Assembly: GCF_900105135.1 (NCBI RefSeq) | Contig: NZ_LT629741.1 | Coordinates: forward strand, 744,001 to 808,000 | Length of the DNA stretch: 64,000 nucleotides | Reading direction: 5' to 3' | DNA from: Gramella sp. MAR_2010_147 | GTDB lineage: Bacteria; Bacteroidota; Bacteroidia; Flavobacteriales; Flavobacteriaceae | Shown here: positions 1-9,215 of the stretch, piece by piece | How positions within the stretch are numbered: the first letter of the stretch is position 1 | How the letters are laid out: every line of letters starts with the position of its first letter | Notes under the pieces: generated by a model | Seen by the model: only the letters and a program-made list of their open reading frames with translations | Databases searched by the model: none | What the model was told of the DNA's origin: nothing | Position numbers and translations under genes: made by a program

Positions 1-1520
1 TTGGGTTTCATAAATCTAACAGTAGTCCATGGGCATCCTATAAGTTTTCTAATAAAGAATTAGTTTGGCTGCATGAAATAGCCAGGCAAAATAAAACAGT
101 ACTTTCGTTGTTTACCCGTCCGTATGCATTGCTGGATATAAAGAGTTTTGCTAATCTGGAAGGTATACTCGTTGGATATCAAAATCACCCTGTAGCTCAG
201 AAGAAAGTAGCTCAGGTTTTATTTGGTGCCGTAGATGCGAGGGGAAAACTTCCTGTAAGTATAAAGAATGAATTTCCTGTGGGTACAGGCTTCAATACCA
301 GGAATATAAGCAGACTAGCGTACGGTTCCCCGGAAAGTGTCGGGATGAACTCTGCTAAGTTGACGAAGATTGATAGCATAATCAATTATGCGATTGATGA
401 AAAAATGACTCCCGGAGCTCAAATTCTTGTTGCCAGGAAAGGAAAAGTGGTTTACGATAAGAATTTTGGTTTTCAGACGTATGAAAAGGAATTACCGGTT
501 ACAGACACTACGGTTTATGACCTGGCCTCTTTAACAAAAATCCTTGCGACGTTACCCCTGGTTATGGAGTTAGATGAAAAGGAGGTTCTTGATTTTGATA
601 CTAAATTAGGCGATCTGTTGCCTGCATTTAAAGACTCTAATAAGAAAAACATCAGGTTACAGGATATGTTAATGCATTATGCAAGGTTACAGGCCTGGAT
701 TCCCTTTTATATTTCTACGTTAGATTCTAAAACCAAAAAACTGTCTACTTTATATTACAGAAACCTTCCTTCTGAAGATTATAATACACAGGTAGCCGAT
801 AAAATGTATATAAGAAAAGACATCGGCGATACTATTTTAAATACTATCAGAAACAGCAAACTAGAGAGAAGACTTCAGTATAAGTATAGTGATCTGCCGT
901 ATTATTTACTGAAATATTACCTGGAAGCTTATTATGACTCGTCCATGCAGAATATAACCCAGGAACATCTTTATAAAAAGCTCGGGGCAAATTATACCGG
1001 ATATTTACCAAGAACCAGATTTGACAGTCTGCAAATAGCACCTACCGAAAATGATCAACTGTGGAGAGGCCAGGTTGTTAGAGGCTATGTGCATGATCAG
1101 GGAGCTGCGATGCAGGGTGGAATAGGAGGACACGCAGGACTGTTTAGTACGGCCAATGATGTCGCTAAGATCATGCAGACTTATTTAAATGGAGGGTCTT
1201 ACGGAGGAGAGCAATTTCTTAAAAAAGAAACTATAGACAAATATAACACCTGTTATTATTGCGAAGATGATGTAAGGCGCGGTGTGGGATTCGACAAACC
1301 ACAACTTGGAGATTCAGGGCCTACCTGTAATTGTGTTTCAATGATGAGTTTTGGACATAGCGGATTTACCGGGACTTTTGCCTGGGCCGATCCCGAAGAA
1401 GAAATTGTTTATGTATTTTTATCTAACAGAACGTATCCTGATTCTAATAATAGAAAACTGATACGTGAAGATATTAGGTCTGAGATCCAGAAAGTGATAT
1501 ACGAATCTATAGATTTTTAA
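1..1520 (+). CDS. GH3-type hydrolase C-terminal part fused to a beta-lactamase-like serine hydrolase domain (5' truncated)
   Basis: The frame is open from base 3 at the left edge, so the gene begins outside the window; the first possible internal start (TTG at 108) lies inside conserved sequence and is not the real start. The first ~110 codons match the C-terminal subdomain of family 3 glycoside hydrolases (NagZ/BglX type). From about base 330 a class C beta-lactamase/esterase-like domain follows, with the nucleophile motif S-L-T-K at 528-539, a Tyr-Ser-Asp near 885 and a C-terminal G-H-S-G motif. Such fusions in Bacteroidota are large exported enzymes linked to beta-N-acetylhexosaminidase or peptidoglycan recycling; substrate cannot be read from this fragment. 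bshA starts 3 nt after the stop, so the two are probably co-transcribed. Confidence 0.85.
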   Translation, partial: GFHKSNSSPWASYKFSNKELVWLHEIARQNKTVLSLFTRPYALLDIKSFANLEGILVGYQNHPVAQKKVAQVLFGAVDARGKLPVSIKNEFPVGTGFNTRNISRLAYGSPESVGMNSAKLTKIDSIINYAIDEKMTPGAQILVARKGKVVYDKNFGFQTYEKELPVTDTTVYDLASLTKILATLPLVMELDEKEVLDFDTKLGDLLPAFKDSNKKNIRLQDMLMHYARLQAWIPFYISTLDSKTKKLSTLYYRNLPSEDYNTQVADKMYIRKDIGDTILNTIRNSKLERRLQYKYSDLPYYLLKYYLEAYYDSSMQNITQEHLYKKLGANYTGYLPRTRFDSLQIAPTENDQLWRGQVVRGYVHDQGAAMQGGIGGHAGLFSTANDVAKIMQTYLNGGSYGGEQFLKKETIDKYNTCYYCEDDVRRGVGFDKPQLGDSGPTCNCVSMMSFGHSGFTGTFAWADPEEEIVYVFLSNRTYPDSNNRKLIREDIRSEIQKVIYESIDF

Positions 1521-1523
1521 CCA

Positions 1524-2654
1524 ATGAAAATTGCCATTGTTTGTTATCCTACCTTTGGAGGTAGCGGAGTTGTAGCTACCGAATTGGGTTTAGCCCTTTC
1601 TCGAAGAGGGCATGAAGTTCATTTTGTGACTTACAAGCAACCGGTAAGACTCGAGACTATCTCCAGTCACATACGCTTTCATGAAGTGAATGTACCGGAG
1701 TACCCACTTTTTCATTACCAGCCATACGAGCTTGCTTTGAGTAGTAAACTGGTAAACGTAGTGAAGAATTATGGAATTGAGCTATTGCATGTGCATTACG
1801 CAATTCCGCATGCGTATGCGGGCTATATGGCAAAAAAAATGCTGGAAGAAGTAGGTGTAAATATCCCTATGGTCACCACATTGCACGGGACCGATATTAC
1901 GCTGGTGGGAAATCACCCCTTTTATAAACCAGCCGTAACTTTCAGTATAAATAATAGTGATGTTGTAACTTCGGTATCAAAAAGCTTAAAAGAAGACACT
2001 CTTAAATTCTTTGATATTAGAAGGGAAATAGAAGTTATTCCTAATTTTATAGATGTATCAAAATTTAAGCAAAAAATCTTTACCGATTGTCAAAGGGAGT
2101 TAATGGCCCATGATGATGAAAAGATTATTACTCACGTGAGTAACTTTAGAAAAGTTAAACGTGTAGAAGATGTGGTAAAGATATTTTTTGAGGTTCAAAA
2201 GAAGGTGAAAGCAAGATTAATGATGGTTGGGGAAGGGCCTGAAAGGGAAACTGCAGAGAAACTGGTTAAAGAATTAGATATTAGGGACAGGGTGTTGTTT
2301 TTAGGACAGAGTAACGAAATAGATAAGATTTTATGTTTTTCAGACCTGTTCTTATTACCGTCAGAAACCGAAAGTTTTGGTTTGGCTGCACTTGAAGCTA
2401 TGGTTCAGTCAGTCCCTGTAATATCTTCTAATACAGGTGGTTTACCTGAAGTTAATATTGAGGGTGTGTCAGGGTTTTTACATGATGTAGGTGATGTGGA
2501 AGGTATGTCTAAAAGTGCTCTTTCTATCCTTGAAGATAATGACAGGTTGCTGAAGTTTAAGAAGCAATCCAGAGATGCTGCAGAGCGATTTGATATTAAT
2601 CAGATTGTTCCTATGTACGAAGAGCTTTATGAGAAAGCATTGGTTAAAGCATAA
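1524..2654 (+). CDS. bshA: N-acetyl-alpha-D-glucosaminyl L-malate synthase BshA (bacillithiol biosynthesis)
   Basis: A 376-residue GT4-family glycosyltransferase of normal BshA length. The N-terminus carries the glycine-rich loop YPTFGGSGVVATELG typical of BshA, and the C-terminal nucleotide-sugar domain carries the E-x7-E motif in SETESFGLAALEA. BshA transfers GlcNAc from UDP-GlcNAc to L-malate, the first step of bacillithiol synthesis, in the cytoplasm. It starts 3 nt after the stop of the GH3/beta-lactamase gene and ends at a strong hairpin. That gene order is common in Flavobacteriaceae, as far as I recall. Other bsh genes are not in the window. Confidence 0.93.
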   Translation: MKIAIVCYPTFGGSGVVATELGLALSRRGHEVHFVTYKQPVRLETISSHIRFHEVNVPEYPLFHYQPYELALSSKLVNVVKNYGIELLHVHYAIPHAYAGYMAKKMLEEVGVNIPMVTTLHGTDITLVGNHPFYKPAVTFSINNSDVVTSVSKSLKEDTLKFFDIRREIEVIPNFIDVSKFKQKIFTDCQRELMAHDDEKIITHVSNFRKVKRVEDVVKIFFEVQKKVKARLMMVGEGPERETAEKLVKELDIRDRVLFLGQSNEIDKILCFSDLFLLPSETESFGLAALEAMVQSVPVISSNTGGLPEVNIEGVSGFLHDVGDVEGMSKSALSILEDNDRLLKFKKQSRDAAERFDINQIVPMYEELYEKALVKA

Positions 2655-2690
2655 AAAAAGGTGAAGAATTTAATCCTCACCTTTTTCCTT
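2655..2690. terminator. Bidirectional intrinsic terminator between bshA and the convergent OMP gene
   Basis: A perfect inverted repeat, AAAAAGGTGA (2655-2664) and TCACCTTTTT (2677-2686), sits directly after the bshA stop. The A- and T-runs flank the stem on both sides, so it can serve both converging genes. Confidence 0.8.
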
Positions 2691-2713
2691 TTCTTAAACC
2701 TATTCAAGAAAAT

Positions 2714-3217
2714 CTAAAATTGATATCTTATCCCAAATGCGATGTCTGGTGTAAAATCATCATGATCTTTATAATCAGAAAATCCAATCTCTGGTCTTAG
2801 ATCTAAAGATAATAGCAGTGGAATGTCAAAATTATATTCAATACCAATATCCCCGGCGATCAAGGCAAATAAACCATCATTTCTGTCAAAGTCATCATCA
2901 CGTCTGTTGTCGTCATAATTTCCAAGACCTGCACCTGCACCTACGTACCAGTTAAAACCACCTTCTATGTTCCATACCCATTGGTATAGACCTACAAGCT
3001 TAATCGCATCATAATTATTTCCATCTCTCCATCCAAGATCAAATTCCAGACGATTATTATCGCCTCCTACGGCTCTTTGATAAGAAACTTCAGCGCCAAC
3101 ACCACCGCCGTCACCAATTCTTAGACCAAGAGCATTTGCTGATATCTGTTGAGCTTTAAGGTTGCTAAATAAAACAGCTCCCATAGTAAAAGCTGCCAAA
3201 AGAACTAATTTTTTCAT
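2714..3217 (-). CDS. Small exported beta-barrel-like outer membrane protein
   Basis: A 167-residue protein with a clear Sec signal peptide (MKK start, hydrophobic core, cleavage after L-K-A-Q). The mature part has alternating aromatic/polar strands, many Gly and Asp residues, and ends in Y-Q-F, the terminal aromatic typical of outer membrane barrels. Asp-rich loops near residues 105-115 probably lie outside. No enzymatic motif is seen. It looks like a small porin-like/OmpW-size barrel of unknown role, standing alone between two plus-strand genes. Confidence 0.7.
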   Translation of the reverse strand: MKKLVLLAAFTMGAVLFSNLKAQQISANALGLRIGDGGGVGAEVSYQRAVGGDNNRLEFDLGWRDGNNYDAIKLVGLYQWVWNIEGGFNWYVGAGAGLGNYDDNRRDDDFDRNDGLFALIAGDIGIEYNFDIPLLLSLDLRPEIGFSDYKDHDDFTPDIAFGIRYQF

Positions 3218-3339
3218 GTTTGATTTTTTTGTTTGATGTTGACAAATTTATGTTGAATACTAACACAACAACGCAGGTACGAGCAAATGTATTGTTAATA
3301 TTAATTAAAAAACTGTTAAGTAAGATGAGGGAAAACTTT

Positions 3340-3347
3340 TAAATTTG
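3340..3347 (+). promoter_or_regulatory. Bacteroidota -7 box (TAAATTTG) before the FAD/Fe-S oxidase
   Basis: TAAATTTG matches the TAnnTTTG -7 consensus and ends only 3 nt before the chosen ATG at 3351. If used, the transcript would have almost no leader. I see no good -33 TTG at 19-21 nt spacing. Confidence 0.35.
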
Positions 3348-3350
3348 AGT

Positions 3351-6278
3351 ATGGAATTAAAGAATGCGCTAGAAGACCTTTCCAGCAATTTATCTGGAAA
3401 ATTACATTATGATGAATTATGGAAAAGTATTTATGCTACAGATGCTTCAGTATATCGTGAAATTCCATTGGCAGTTGCTTTTCCCCGGGATGAGAAGGAT
3501 CTTTTGGAGCTTATCAAATTTGCAAAGAAACATGGTACTTCTTTGATTCCAAGAACGGCAGGAACCTCTCTTGCCGGACAATGTACGGGTGATGGTATAG
3601 TGGTTGATGTTTCAAAACATTTTACCGATATTATTAAAATAGAACCAGACCAAAAACGGGTTGTTGTAGAGCCTGGTGTTATTAGAGATGACCTTAATAG
3701 AACACTGGAAAAATCAGGATTGTTTTTTGGACCAAATACATCAACTTCCAATCGCTGTATGATTGGGGGTATGGTGGGTAATAATTCCAGTGGAACGACT
3801 TCCATAAAATATGGAACTACCCGGGATAAGCTCATATCGCTTAAAGTTTTATTAAGCGATGGGACTAAAGCTGAATTTAAGGATCTTAGCCTTTCAGAAT
3901 ACCAGGAAAAATTGAAGTTATCAAACTTAGAAGGCGAAATATATCGTCTTATTGATGCTCAATTAACAAATAAAGCAAATCAGGATGAGATTCTAAATAA
4001 TTACCCGCCATCCCAACTTCATAGAAGAAATACTGGTTATGCCATTGATGATTTGTTGAATACAGAAATATTTAGTGAATCCAGGCAAGCTTTCAATTTC
4101 TCAAAATTAATAGCGGGAAGTGAAGGAACCCTGGCCTTTATTACTGAAATTACCTTGCAGTTAGATGAGCTGCCTCCAGAAAATGCGGCAATGGTAGCTG
4201 CTCATTTTTCCAGTGTAGATGCCTGCATGCAGGCGGTTGTACCTGTGATGAAGCATTCTCTCTACACCTGTGAAATGATGGATAAGGTGATCTTAGACTG
4301 TACTAAAGAGAGTCATAAGTACAGGGATAATCGTTTTTTTATTGAAGGAGATCCACAGGGAATTTTAATGTTAGAACTTAGAAGTGATTCTGAAGTGGAA
4401 TTGCAACAACAGGTGGATGCCTTACTGGAAACCTTATCAAGTTCAGGTCTAGGTTATGCCTATCCGGTTCTTTATGATGAACAGATTCATCTGGCTTTAG
4501 AGTTAAGAAAGGCAGGTCTTGGTTTGCTGGCAAATTTAAAAGGTGATAAAAAAGCGGTGGCATGTATAGAAGACACTGCAGTTGCCATACCTGTGCTGGC
4601 AGATTATATTTCAGATTTCAGTAAGATTATGGAATCGTATGACCAACAGGCGGTTTATTATGCGCATGCCGGGGCAGGGGAGATTCATTTAAGACCTATT
4701 CTTAATCTTAAAAAATCTCAGGATGTAGCCTTATTCAGAAATATTACAAAGGATGTTGCCACATTGGTTAAAAAGTATAATGGCTCCTTAAGTGGCGAAC
4801 ATGGAGATGGTAGAGTGAGAGCCGAATTTATTGAATTGATGTTCGGTAAAAAGATTTACGAGCTGCTCAAGGAAATAAAATTCACGTTTGATCCTGATAA
4901 CATCTTTAATCCCGGAAAGATAGTGGATGCCCCGCCAATGGACTCATTGTTGAGATACGTTCCAGACAGGGAAGAGCCAGAAATAGAAACCATCATGGAT
5001 TTTTCTGATACCGATGGGATTCTAAGGCTTGCTGAAAAATGCAATGGAAGTGGAGATTGTAGAAAATCTGTTGAATCCGGTGGCACCATGTGTCCAAGTT
5101 ACCGCGCTACTAAGGATGAAAAAGACACTACCAGAGCAAGAGCAAATGCACTGCGGGAATTTCTCACAAATTCAAATAAAACCAATCGGTTTGATCATCC
5201 TGAACTGAAAGAGGTTTTAGATCTATGCATCAGTTGCAAGGGTTGCAAGAGCGAATGTCCTTCTAACGTAGATATGGCTGCATTAAAAGCGGAATTCTTG
5301 CATCAATATCACCAAAGTAATAATCCCGGTTTCAGGGATAAAGCTTTTGCCAATATTACCCAGCAGAATGCCAGAGCTTCTAAATTTCCGAAAATCTCGC
5401 GTTTTATTATGTCCAATACTTTTACATCTGGAATAGCAAAGAATCTACTGGGCGTCGCTAAGGAAAGGGAGTTACCGGTGATAGCTAAACAAACTTTAAA
5501 ACAATACTATCTTAAAAATATAGCCCGGTTTCAAATAGAAAATTCAATTAAAACAGTTTATCTTTTTAATGATGAATTTACGAATTACCTGGATGTAGAA
5601 GTTGGGAAAGATGCATTGAATTTACTGGCCAGGTTGGGTTACAAGACATTAATTATAGATCATCCTGAAAGTGGACGAAGCCAGATTTCAAAAGGGTTTT
5701 TAAATAAAGCTAAGGAACTGGCCAATAAAAATGTGAGTATCTTTAAAGAGCTGATCTCAGATAAAACACCTTTAATTGGAGTGGAACCTTCTGCTATTTT
5801 GAGTTTTAGAGATGAGTATTTAAGACTGGCAGATGATAAGATAGGAGCTCAAAAAGTAGCGAAGAATTCTTTAATTATTGAAGAGTTCCTAAAACAAGAG
5901 ATTGCTTTAGGAAATATCAAACAGGAGCAATTTACAAGTAAAGCGGCCACGATCAAAATTCATGGACATTGTCACCAAAAAGCCTTATCTAATGTTTCCA
6001 GAACCTTTGATATTCTTAATTTCCCTAAAAACTATAAAGTAACGATGATCCCTTCAGGTTGCTGTGGGATGGCGGGTTCTTTTGGCTATGAAAAGGAACA
6101 TTATGAAATAAGCATGAGAATTGGTGAGAACTCTTTATTTCCTGCCATTAGAAAAGCTGATAAAGCTGTAATTATTTCTGCTAACGGAACCAGTTGTAGG
6201 CATCAGATCAAGGATGGTACCGGAAGAATAGCTCAGCATCCTGTTAGCATATTAAGAAAAGCATTGAAAAAATCCTGA
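3351..6278 (+). CDS. FAD-linked oxidase fused to a 4Fe-4S/CCG (GlpC-like) oxidoreductase
   Basis: A 975-residue fusion. An FAD_binding_4 (PCMH) domain at about residues 30-200 contains the T-A-G-T-S-L-A-G-Q motif. The FAD-oxidase C-terminal domain runs to about 530, with GEHGDGR near 485. A ferredoxin-like region follows, with C-I-S-C-K-G-C-K-S-E-C-P near residue 630. Last comes a CCG domain (HGHCHQKAL, then GCCGMAGSFG). This layout is that of D-2-hydroxyglutarate/D-lactate dehydrogenase-like enzymes that oxidise a D-2-hydroxy acid and pass electrons through Fe-S clusters. The substrate is inferred only. I chose ATG 3351 over an in-frame TTG at 3345 that overlaps the promoter-like box. The protein is monocistronic, with no glycolate-operon neighbours. 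Confidence 0.85.
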   Translation: MELKNALEDLSSNLSGKLHYDELWKSIYATDASVYREIPLAVAFPRDEKDLLELIKFAKKHGTSLIPRTAGTSLAGQCTGDGIVVDVSKHFTDIIKIEPDQKRVVVEPGVIRDDLNRTLEKSGLFFGPNTSTSNRCMIGGMVGNNSSGTTSIKYGTTRDKLISLKVLLSDGTKAEFKDLSLSEYQEKLKLSNLEGEIYRLIDAQLTNKANQDEILNNYPPSQLHRRNTGYAIDDLLNTEIFSESRQAFNFSKLIAGSEGTLAFITEITLQLDELPPENAAMVAAHFSSVDACMQAVVPVMKHSLYTCEMMDKVILDCTKESHKYRDNRFFIEGDPQGILMLELRSDSEVELQQQVDALLETLSSSGLGYAYPVLYDEQIHLALELRKAGLGLLANLKGDKKAVACIEDTAVAIPVLADYISDFSKIMESYDQQAVYYAHAGAGEIHLRPILNLKKSQDVALFRNITKDVATLVKKYNGSLSGEHGDGRVRAEFIELMFGKKIYELLKEIKFTFDPDNIFNPGKIVDAPPMDSLLRYVPDREEPEIETIMDFSDTDGILRLAEKCNGSGDCRKSVESGGTMCPSYRATKDEKDTTRARANALREFLTNSNKTNRFDHPELKEVLDLCISCKGCKSECPSNVDMAALKAEFLHQYHQSNNPGFRDKAFANITQQNARASKFPKISRFIMSNTFTSGIAKNLLGVAKERELPVIAKQTLKQYYLKNIARFQIENSIKTVYLFNDEFTNYLDVEVGKDALNLLARLGYKTLIIDHPESGRSQISKGFLNKAKELANKNVSIFKELISDKTPLIGVEPSAILSFRDEYLRLADDKIGAQKVAKNSLIIEEFLKQEIALGNIKQEQFTSKAATIKIHGHCHQKALSNVSRTFDILNFPKNYKVTMIPSGCCGMAGSFGYEKEHYEISMRIGENSLFPAIRKADKAVIISANGTSCRHQIKDGTGRIAQHPVSILRKALKKS

Positions 6279-6372
6279 ATGTTAATACTTTTTTAAAATT
6301 AATACAGTAGACCTCTAAAACCCTAAATTTAACCCTGTCAAATAGCGATAGGGATAACTGTAATTACCAGGA

Positions 6373-8340
6373 ATGGATAAAGAATTAAGTCTTCAAACCT
6401 TAGAAAAGAAATTAATTGAAAGTGAGCGGAAGGTAGCCGTTATCCAAAAAAAGAATAAGGAGCTTAATTCGGAAAATGAAAGACTAAAAAACGAAATTCA
6501 CTCCTATAGAGAACTCATCCTTTCTTCACCCTCCATGATTACCTTATTAAAAGGGAAAGAACTACTAATTCAAACGGCTAACAAACCAATATTGGATTTT
6601 TGGGAGAAGAGTGAAAAGGTAATAGGGAAACCTCTGATTGAAGTACATCCAGATATAAGAGAACAAGGATTAGAATCTTTACTGCATGGTGTTCTGGACA
6701 CGGGGGAGCCCCAATACGGCTACGAAATGCCTGTTTATATAACCCGGAAGGATAAAAAGGAATTAGTTTACTTCAACTTCATATATCAACCCCAAAAAAA
6801 CAGGCATAATCAAATTGATAGCGTAGCAGTCATAGCTCAGGAAGTTACACCAAAAGCGAAATATCACGAGAAGATCAAAGAAAGCGAATTTAAGTTTAGA
6901 CAATTAATTCACTCTTCAAATTCGCTCATTGCAATATTAAGGGGCAAAGATATGATTGTTGAAATCGCTAATGATGCGATCAAATCAGTTTGGGGGAAAG
7001 GTAGTGAGATAGAAGGGGAACCATTATTTGAAATCCTACCTGAAATGATCGGTCAGGGTATGCCTGAAATATTTAATAAGGTTTATGAAACCGGGGAGGC
7101 ATATGTCGCGCAGGAACGTCCCATTATGCATGATCATAAAGGAAAAATGAAGCTTGGGTATTTTGATTTCGTTTATCAGCCTCAGCACAATATTCATGGC
7201 AAAGTAGATGGGGTTGCGGTCATAGCTCAGGATGTAACCCAGCATGGAATTCTTAATAAAAAAATTCGTGAAAGTGAGAAAGAATTTCGGGACCTGGTAA
7301 ATTTCATGCCTCATAAAATTTCAATGATTTCAGCTACTGGAGAACCAATTTTTTATAATAATAGCTGGGTCAGCTATACTGGTAAAAGTTTTGAAAAGTT
7401 GGTAGAAAACCCCTGGCAATCCTTAATTCATCCTGATGACAGGCAGCTAGCAGAAGAATTGGTAGCAAAGAGCCTAGAATCTGGAGAAGATATGGATGTT
7501 GAATTAAGAATTTTTAATAAAGACGGAAAAGCGAAGTGGCATCTTGCAAGAGCAACAGCAATTAGAAATGAAGAAGGAGTTATAAGCTCGTGGATTGCTT
7601 CTAATACAGAAATACATAAGCTTAAAGAGGAAGAAAAAAGAAAAGAGGATTTTCTAAAGCTGGTTAGTCATGAATTAAAAACCCCGGTTACCTCCATTAA
7701 AGGATATATACAATTATTACTTTCAATGCTTCCCTCAGAAGAGAAGGAAGAAAGAGATAATGAAAAAATACCGGTTAAGCCTTATCTTAACAAAATAGAA
7801 ATTCAAATAGAAAGACTTATTAGGCTTATCTCAGAAATGCTCGATTTATCAAGGATAGAGCAAAAAGAATTACAGCTTAAGAAAGAAAGTTTCAGCCTGA
7901 ATGAACATGTGGAGAATATCATTGAAGATATTTCCTATTCCAATAAGGAAGTTCAAATAGAATTAGAACATAAGAATCAATGCGAAGTATATGCAGACAA
8001 GGATAGAATAGGCCAGGTTATAATAAATTTTGTTACCAATGCTTTTAAATATTCCCCTAATGGTAATAAGGTAATAATAAAGGTGTTCGAAAGAAAAGAT
8101 GACCATGTTGGAGTAAGTATTAAAGATTTTGGAATAGGAATCGCAAAAAAAGAACAGAATAAAATTTTTAAAAGGTTTTATAGAATAGCAGGTAATAAGG
8201 ATTATACATATGCAGGTTTTGGAATAGGTTTATACCTTTCCAATGAAATAATAAAAAGACATTCTGGAGAAATTATAGTTCATAGTGAAGTGGGGGAGGG
8301 CTCCGAATTTATTTTCACATTACCAATAAATAAAGATTAA
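6373..8340 (+). CDS. Cytosolic multi-PAS sensor histidine kinase
   Basis: A 655-residue kinase with no signal peptide or membrane segment. An N-terminal coiled coil (residues 5-48) is followed by two PAS domains (about 51-158 and 178-288) that resemble each other over their whole length (for example, both end in V-A-V-I-A-Q-x-V-T), a tandem duplication. A third PAS with a PAC tail spans about 296-415. The HisKA box has the phospho-accepting His433 in S-H-E-L-K-T-P. The HATPase_c domain has the N-box N-F-V-T-N-A-F-K-Y-S-P near 552 and G1/G2 glycine motifs to the end. The receiver gene starts 3 nt downstream, so they form a two-component pair. The ligand is unknown. Confidence 0.88.
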   Translation: MDKELSLQTLEKKLIESERKVAVIQKKNKELNSENERLKNEIHSYRELILSSPSMITLLKGKELLIQTANKPILDFWEKSEKVIGKPLIEVHPDIREQGLESLLHGVLDTGEPQYGYEMPVYITRKDKKELVYFNFIYQPQKNRHNQIDSVAVIAQEVTPKAKYHEKIKESEFKFRQLIHSSNSLIAILRGKDMIVEIANDAIKSVWGKGSEIEGEPLFEILPEMIGQGMPEIFNKVYETGEAYVAQERPIMHDHKGKMKLGYFDFVYQPQHNIHGKVDGVAVIAQDVTQHGILNKKIRESEKEFRDLVNFMPHKISMISATGEPIFYNNSWVSYTGKSFEKLVENPWQSLIHPDDRQLAEELVAKSLESGEDMDVELRIFNKDGKAKWHLARATAIRNEEGVISSWIASNTEIHKLKEEEKRKEDFLKLVSHELKTPVTSIKGYIQLLLSMLPSEEKEERDNEKIPVKPYLNKIEIQIERLIRLISEMLDLSRIEQKELQLKKESFSLNEHVENIIEDISYSNKEVQIELEHKNQCEVYADKDRIGQVIINFVTNAFKYSPNGNKVIIKVFERKDDHVGVSIKDFGIGIAKKEQNKIFKRFYRIAGNKDYTYAGFGIGLYLSNEIIKRHSGEIIVHSEVGEGSEFIFTLPINKD

Positions 8341-8343
8341 AAA

Positions 8344-8718
8344 ATGGCAAAGATCCTAATTGTTGATGACGACCAGACTATTGGTTTTATGCTCAGAGAT
8401 ATACTGGAATTTAATGATCATACAGTTACTGTTTCTCAGCAACCCAGAAAGACCAAAGAGAATATTCTGGAAAATGATATAGAATTGATCCTTTTAGATA
8501 AATTAATTTCAGGTGTTGATGGAACCGACGTTTGTGCTCAGATTAAGGGAGATGAAGAAGTTGCCCATGTTCCAATCCTTATGATGTCGGCATTGCATAA
8601 TGTAGACGATATTTGTAGGGAAGCAGGGGCGGTAGATTTTATTTCCAAACCCTTTGACATGGAAACATTGATTGAAAAAATCAACTCAATTCTGAAAAGT
8701 CATCCCGTCAAGCCTTAG
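8344..8718 (+). CDS. Stand-alone response regulator receiver protein
   Basis: A 124-residue single CheY-like receiver. Acidic pair Asp8/Asp9, phospho-acceptor Asp52 (in L-L-D-K), Ser/Thr at about 82 and Lys102 (in S-K-P-F-D) are all present. No output domain follows, so it must act by protein contact, as a phosphorelay intermediate or through another partner. It lies 3 nt behind the histidine kinase gene and is its likely cognate. No terminator hairpin is obvious directly after the stop. Confidence 0.85.
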   Translation: MAKILIVDDDQTIGFMLRDILEFNDHTVTVSQQPRKTKENILENDIELILLDKLISGVDGTDVCAQIKGDEEVAHVPILMMSALHNVDDICREAGAVDFISKPFDMETLIEKINSILKSHPVKP

Positions 8719-9215
8719 TTGTGCCTATATTATATTGCTATATCTTGCGCCCCTGGGAGTTGTAGTTTCAACTTCATTAGGCTGAATAAAATATTTAAGC
8801 TTTTTTATTTATATTACAGTAATGTAAGATTTTCAGGCAGTCACAAGTCTCATGGTGTTAAAACCTTTTCTGATTATTAGAAATAAGAACAGTTTGTTTT
8901 TAGAATTGTGGCCTCTACGTGCTTTTGTCATTTACCATATTTTCAGGTTAACCTTTATTAAAATCCTTCAAAAGTTAACTTGCCGGCAACTTTGGTCACA
9001 TGAGAGATATTCAGCATGACCTTATTTCATGGCTTTTTTTTGATATCTAAATATAATTTATATAAATACTTCATAAATCAGTCAGTAGTTCTTTGCGCAG
9101 AATTAAGAATTATTGATTAAATTTTAAAATGAGAACTATTTGTTACTATAACATTAAATTAGATTCCATTTTTAATTATGTTCTTAAAAAATTACATTTG
9201 TTCAAAATCATTTGA
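8719..9215. other. Gene-free 497-bp interval before aroC
   Basis: The interval is AT-rich, with stops in all frames and no ORF with coding character, no tRNA-like cloverleaf and no clear hairpin-plus-T-tract. The only recognisable element is the promoter-like box near its right end (9193-9200). Confidence 0.5.
9193..9200 (+). promoter_or_regulatory. Bacteroidota -7 box (TACATTTG) before aroC
   Basis: TACATTTG fits TAnnTTTG and lies 15 nt upstream of the aroC ATG. This predicts a leader of roughly ten nucleotides. The -33 element is not convincing. Confidence 0.45.

Noticed and set aside
8719..9215. Possible tRNA, small RNA or MITE in the long gap before aroC
   Set aside because: No cloverleaf arms, terminal inverted repeats or target-site duplication could be found by eye.
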